Assembly (NCBI GenBank): GCA_033439265.1
Contig: JAVTVX010000012.1
Coordinates: 4,639,001-4,703,000, forward strand
Source: Dillenia suffruticosa
Lineage: Eukaryota > Streptophyta > Magnoliopsida > Dilleniales > Dilleniaceae
DNA length: 64,000 nucleotides
Reading direction: 5' to 3'
Part shown: positions 61,001 through 64,000 of the stretch, in pieces
Layout of the letters: each line of letters opens with the position of its first letter
Position numbering within the stretch: position 1 is the first letter of the stretch
Program-made: the position numbers and the translations under genes
Notes under the pieces: generated by a model
Told to the model about the DNA's origin: nothing
Databases searched by the model: none
Seen by the model: the letters and a program-made list of their open reading frames with translations, nothing else

Positions 61001-63578
61001 CCTGAGTCTAAGCATATCTTTGACCATATCATGTTGGCATCGGATGTGTCTTTTCCACTTTAACATTCTTTGCTCATCCTTCTCATTAGGATATTAATTT
61101 AGAGCATAAATTGCACCATTAGAAGGCTATACTTTCTCTAGAGATGCTTCTCAAGACAAACTAATTTGATCTTTAACTTGGCTGGGCTTTGTTTTCCGAG
61201 GTGACAGAACTTGAGATGCTCATGGATATTTAATATTTGGATTGTGAATCTCCTGAGCTTACTCTATCATTTGATAAATTCCTATGAGATTTTTATCAAT
61301 ACTAAAATAGTAATAACTGAACCCTGCCAATGATCCTTCAGAGATATGATGAAGCTGAATAGAGGTTATTCTTTGATCATATTGGTTCTAATCCAATGAA
61401 CCTTATGCTATTCCTTGAGATTACATTTTTGAGTGGGCAAAAAATTTAAGAGATACAAAACTGTATTGATAACTTTCTTGTTTGAGGTCTAGCATGTTAT
61501 GTATCAAGTGTTACCTAGATAAGCCATACATGCTGTTAATTACCTGTCTTGTTTTTAAGCCACATATACAACTACACAAGCAAGAAAATTTGTATGTCAG
61601 CAAGAACAATATTAGTGAAGTAGAATATGGCGTGCACTCAAACTACTGTTTGAATATTCTCAGAGAAAACAATGATAAAGCATGCAACACGATGATTCAT
61701 ACTATATGTGAGCGGTTTACATTTGAGACATTTTGCTTATGTGTTTGGCTTCCAGGTCGCTACTTTCCCATTTGATGACCATAATTGTCCTCCTATTGAA
61801 CTCGTAAAATTATTCTGTCAAAGTTCATACTCATGGCTGAAGGAAGACATTGAAAACGTGGTCGTTGTTCATTGTAAAGCTGGTATGGGAAGAACTGGAT
61901 TAATGATTTCTAGCCTTCTTCTATATCTAAAGGTTAGATTGACCATTGCTTCCATGAATATGGTGGTATTTTGTGAAACTTTGTTACTTTTAATTATTGA
62001 TCTTTGGTCATAATCATAATGAGATCATTTGACTCTAGCTATTTCTTTGCAGTTCTTTCCAACAGCTGATGAGTCTATTGAGTACTACAATCAAAAGAGA
62101 TGTGTGGATGGGAAGGCTCTAGTTCTACCAAGTCAAATTGTGAGTCAATTCCTCGTGCAAGAAATTTTATGTTGTTTGAAGTTAAAATATATCTGATATG
62201 CAATAGAATTTTTGTTTTTCTGTAGAGATATGTCAAATATTTTGAGTGCATCTTAACACGTTTCAATGGCGAAAATCCTTCAGGACGTAGGTAAAATTTT
62301 CAAGGCTTTGACACTCTTAAAAATATAATTTTGTCCTCAGAGAGGCTCTAAACCATTGACTTGCAGGTGCATGCTAAGGGGATTTCGGCTGCATAAGTGC
62401 CCTTACTGGGTTAGGCCGTCCATTACAATCTCTAATCACAATGGTTTGCTGCGAAACCCACACTTTTTATTCTCAGCTTTTCTTATTTTTTTTATGGTAG
62501 TTCAAGTCACTTAATGTTTGAGGGCCATGTATCATGACCTTTCACTTCTTTTGAGTAACTCCTTGAAGAGATGCAAACATGCTTGGAAGGAACCAGAAGG
62601 AAAGAACTTACATCTGTCAAGATGTTAACACTTTTTGTAACTGCAACCTTTTATGATAGGCAAGCATTGAAACTAAAATTTTCAAATAGCCTTAGTTTTT
62701 GCGCTTCAAATCCAAGTCTTTATGCTTATAAGATATTCCTGGGTAGGGAGGAAAAGAGGCACATTAGATTTAACTTCTATGCTAGGCAAGTGTTGAACCT
62801 GAATGCTTTTGACTAAATTTAATTTGCTAGACTTTGGTGGATTTTTCTAGCTTCTAAAAGCTGGGAGGGGCCTTAAAAATCAGTGGAAACAACCTAATGA
62901 TCTCTGTAGGTCATTTTACCAGATCTCCAACTTCTCAAGGTTTCTTTGTTGCAAGAGATTTCTTGATGCACATGGTGATTTTTCCAACTTACATATGGTG
63001 TCTCTGGACCCAAGAAGCTTTGGTATGTGGCATGGTTTTATGACTGTCTTTATGTGCTTATGAAAATGTTTGTCTTTATGCACTCCATTGTCTAGATTAA
63101 AAGGCGTGATGGACCAACGGTAGTCAGCCCAGTGGGATCGGATGTTAGGTCTCTTAATTAAGTCTCGGGTTTGAAACTTGGGAATAAAAAAGACTATGTT
63201 GGGAGAGTCACCCTTTAACTAGGGTCCCTGCAGATGCTTGAACCAGATTAGTCCGAGTATAGCACTCGATACTGGTGGTGGGAACCAAAAAAAAAAAAAG
63301 GCGTGATGGAAAAACACTATATCTTCACGTGGCAGGAATTGCAATTTTGTGAAAAAAATTTATAAAGTTTGCTATATGTTTTTTGAATGATTTTTGTCAC
63401 TTCATTGTATTTATATGAATATTCCCATTGCGCTTGGAGGGTTATTTGTATCATATTGCTCATTCCCTGGTGTTTTTGATCTCATGTATTTTTTCTTTGG
63501 TGAGATAGTGATGCTTTCTCTTCTTCTACAGGAGTTCTATTTACGACAAAAAAACATCCAAAAACAAAGGACCTAATG
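55018..63578 (+). CDS. PTEN2: PTEN2 lipid/protein phosphatase, nine coding exons, 3' end beyond window
   Basis: Coding exons: 55018-55464, 59879-59980, 60068-60124, 60409-60474, 61756-61932, 62053-62139, 62226-62290, 62367-62443, 63532-63578. All are GT..AG and in frame, 375 residues so far. A Ser/Pro-rich N-terminus of about 130 residues, typical of plant PTEN2 and absent from animal PTEN, contains ITSWAKNLRIPQ and AVKAVQVKARHMVSQNKRRYQ. The phosphatase domain has YITENIIAMGFPAGD, KYKVYNLCSERLY, the FPFDDHNCPP loop (D231/D232) and the P-loop HCKAGMGRTG with C264 and R270. QKRCVDGKALVLPSQIRYVKYF leads to the C2 domain, which begins with CMLRGFRLHKCPYW and is cut by the edge. The enzyme removes 3-phosphate from phosphoinositides at membranes; plant PTEN2 also binds phosphatidic acid. 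Intron 1 (4.4 kb) is full of insertions. Confidence 0.95.
55586..56746. mobile_element. Fold-back/MULE-like element in PTEN2 intron 1
   Basis: Inverted arms at 55607-55681 and 56651-56725 match over about 75 bases. Both contain ATTTCATAACA, CATCCT, AGTTGRTTACA, GCATCTT and, innermost, TTTGTGGTCAAATAACACTT. Weaker pairing extends outward to about 55586/56746 and inward through TTTTATRGGTTTTCAATTTTT. The interior (about 55830-56520) has no transposase. It includes a tandem duplication (about 56186-56262 and 56280-56350) with TTCACCCACTTCCTCTC and GAACTTGACRGAAACACCAC in both copies. No flanking duplication was found. Confidence 0.7.
57266..57490 (-). pseudogene. Unidentified coding-like fragment inside PTEN2 intron 1
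   Basis: The minus strand reads LGKVLGAKLSSIIKLLNED, AKTEISGQLHSDPDPVVKKV and VKTKYLQEG, one stop, then PIELLGKDKFSELVALILHSVYK. The composition is protein-like and unlike the surrounding intron. I do not recognise the family. It is probably a captured or retroposed gene fragment on the strand opposite to PTEN2. Confidence 0.4.
57776..58634 (-). mobile_element. 5'-truncated LINE in PTEN2 intron 1, perfect target-site duplication
   Basis: CCTAGAGATTTGCA occurs at 57776-57789 and 58621-58634, a perfect 14-bp duplication. The insert lies on the minus strand with a (TTG)n-type 3' tail at its left end (ACAACAACAATGACAACAA). It encodes the C-terminal part of a plant LINE reverse transcriptase: SENEQFRYLGSIIQNDGNID and EDVNHRI near 58545-58461, then breaks. 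It extends further 5' than the copy in IRX14 intron 2 and shares its downstream sequence, so the two belong to one family. Confidence 0.88.
63099..63310 (+). mobile_element. tRNA-derived SINE in PTEN2 intron 8, perfect target-site duplication
   Basis: AAAAGGCGTGATGGA at 63099-63113 and 63296-63310 flanks about 182 bases. Near the 5' end is an A-box-like GTCAGCCCAGTGGG, followed about 45 bases later by a B-box-like GGGTTTGAAACTTGG. The body has GGGAGAGTCACCCTTTAACT and GGGTCCCTGCAG, and the insert ends in about thirteen As. Perfect duplications and an intact A-tail show a recent insertion. The As at the edge make the exact boundary uncertain by a few bases. Confidence 0.88.
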
Positions 63579-64000
63579 GTGAATATACTCCTGATTCTTC
63601 AACTTGGGTAGACATGTTTTAATTTTGCATTATGTTTCTGTGTTTTTTTGTGCATGGTAGATGAGAATGGATTCTAGATTAACATATTCTATTTTCATTC
63701 TAAGACGTGATATGATGTTGGAACTTAAAGTATTGTAAATTCTAATATTTAGGGATTTTTGAGTGAATGAAATTAAAACTAAGATCTTATAACTTATTGT
63801 TTGGAATTTTCTTAAAATGTTTATGGATTCAATGGGGGCAAACTTTGGTGGTGGCAATACTGATGGTTGTGGGAAGGGCTGTTCGTGAGTGAATATTGAG
63901 GACAAGCTTATAATAGACAGAAGTTTTCAAATCATGAAATTGGCAAGATCAGAGTGTTAGTTTGGAAAAAGTGTCAAAAGTTGTCGCAATTTAGAGAAGA

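Overview
This window is nuclear DNA of a flowering plant, most likely a non-Brassicaceae eudicot. The evidence is multi-exon genes with GT..AG introns, AT-rich intergenic DNA full of (CT)n, (GA)n and (TA)n microsatellites, plant-only families (WRKY IId, DUF579, GT43 IRX14, DUF247, LRR-III receptor kinase), and plant-type LINE and SINE insertions with clear target-site duplications. I cannot name the species. No bacterial, organellar or viral segment is evident.

Layout, left to right: 57-1434 (-) is the first exon of an LRR-III receptor-like kinase, cut by the window edge. 8988-10026 (+) is IRX15/IRX15-L (DUF579, xylan), head to head with the kinase. 12903-16760 (+) is a 12-exon 2-oxoglutarate/Fe(II) dioxygenase of the 2-ODD-C23 type, converging on 17332-19673 (-), a tRNA-dihydrouridine synthase. 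25016-26676 (-) is a WRKY7/15-like group IId factor. 26677-37829 is gene-poor, with diverged SINE-like copies and one unidentified coding-like fragment. 37830-43760 (+) is IRX14/IRX14-L (GT43) with a LINE fragment in its 4.1-kb second intron. 46290-48812 (+) is a papain-type vacuolar or secretory cysteine protease. 50549-51772 (+) is a broken DUF247 gene, joined directly to an inverted piece of a RER1 gene (51779-51915). 55018-63578 (+) is PTEN2, with nine coding exons in the window and the C-terminus beyond its edge. Its introns hold a LINE, a fold-back transposon and a young SINE.

Exon structures were worked out by hand from splice sites, reading phase and family conservation. All junctions listed are GT..AG and keep frame.

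The notable point is gene order. From memory of the Arabidopsis map, the kinase, IRX15, 2-ODD, DUF247 and PTEN2 correspond to one chromosome 3 block (At3g50110-At3g50230). The kinase, IRX15-L, DUS and IRX14-L correspond to a chromosome 5 block (At5g67200-At5g67230). The cysteine protease beside PTEN2 recalls At3g19390-At3g19420. This window looks like the un-fractionated ancestral arrangement, and it keeps two xylan-backbone genes (IRX15 and IRX14) on one 35-kb segment. I found no convincing previously undescribed biological system; the novelty lies in genome structure and mobile elements.
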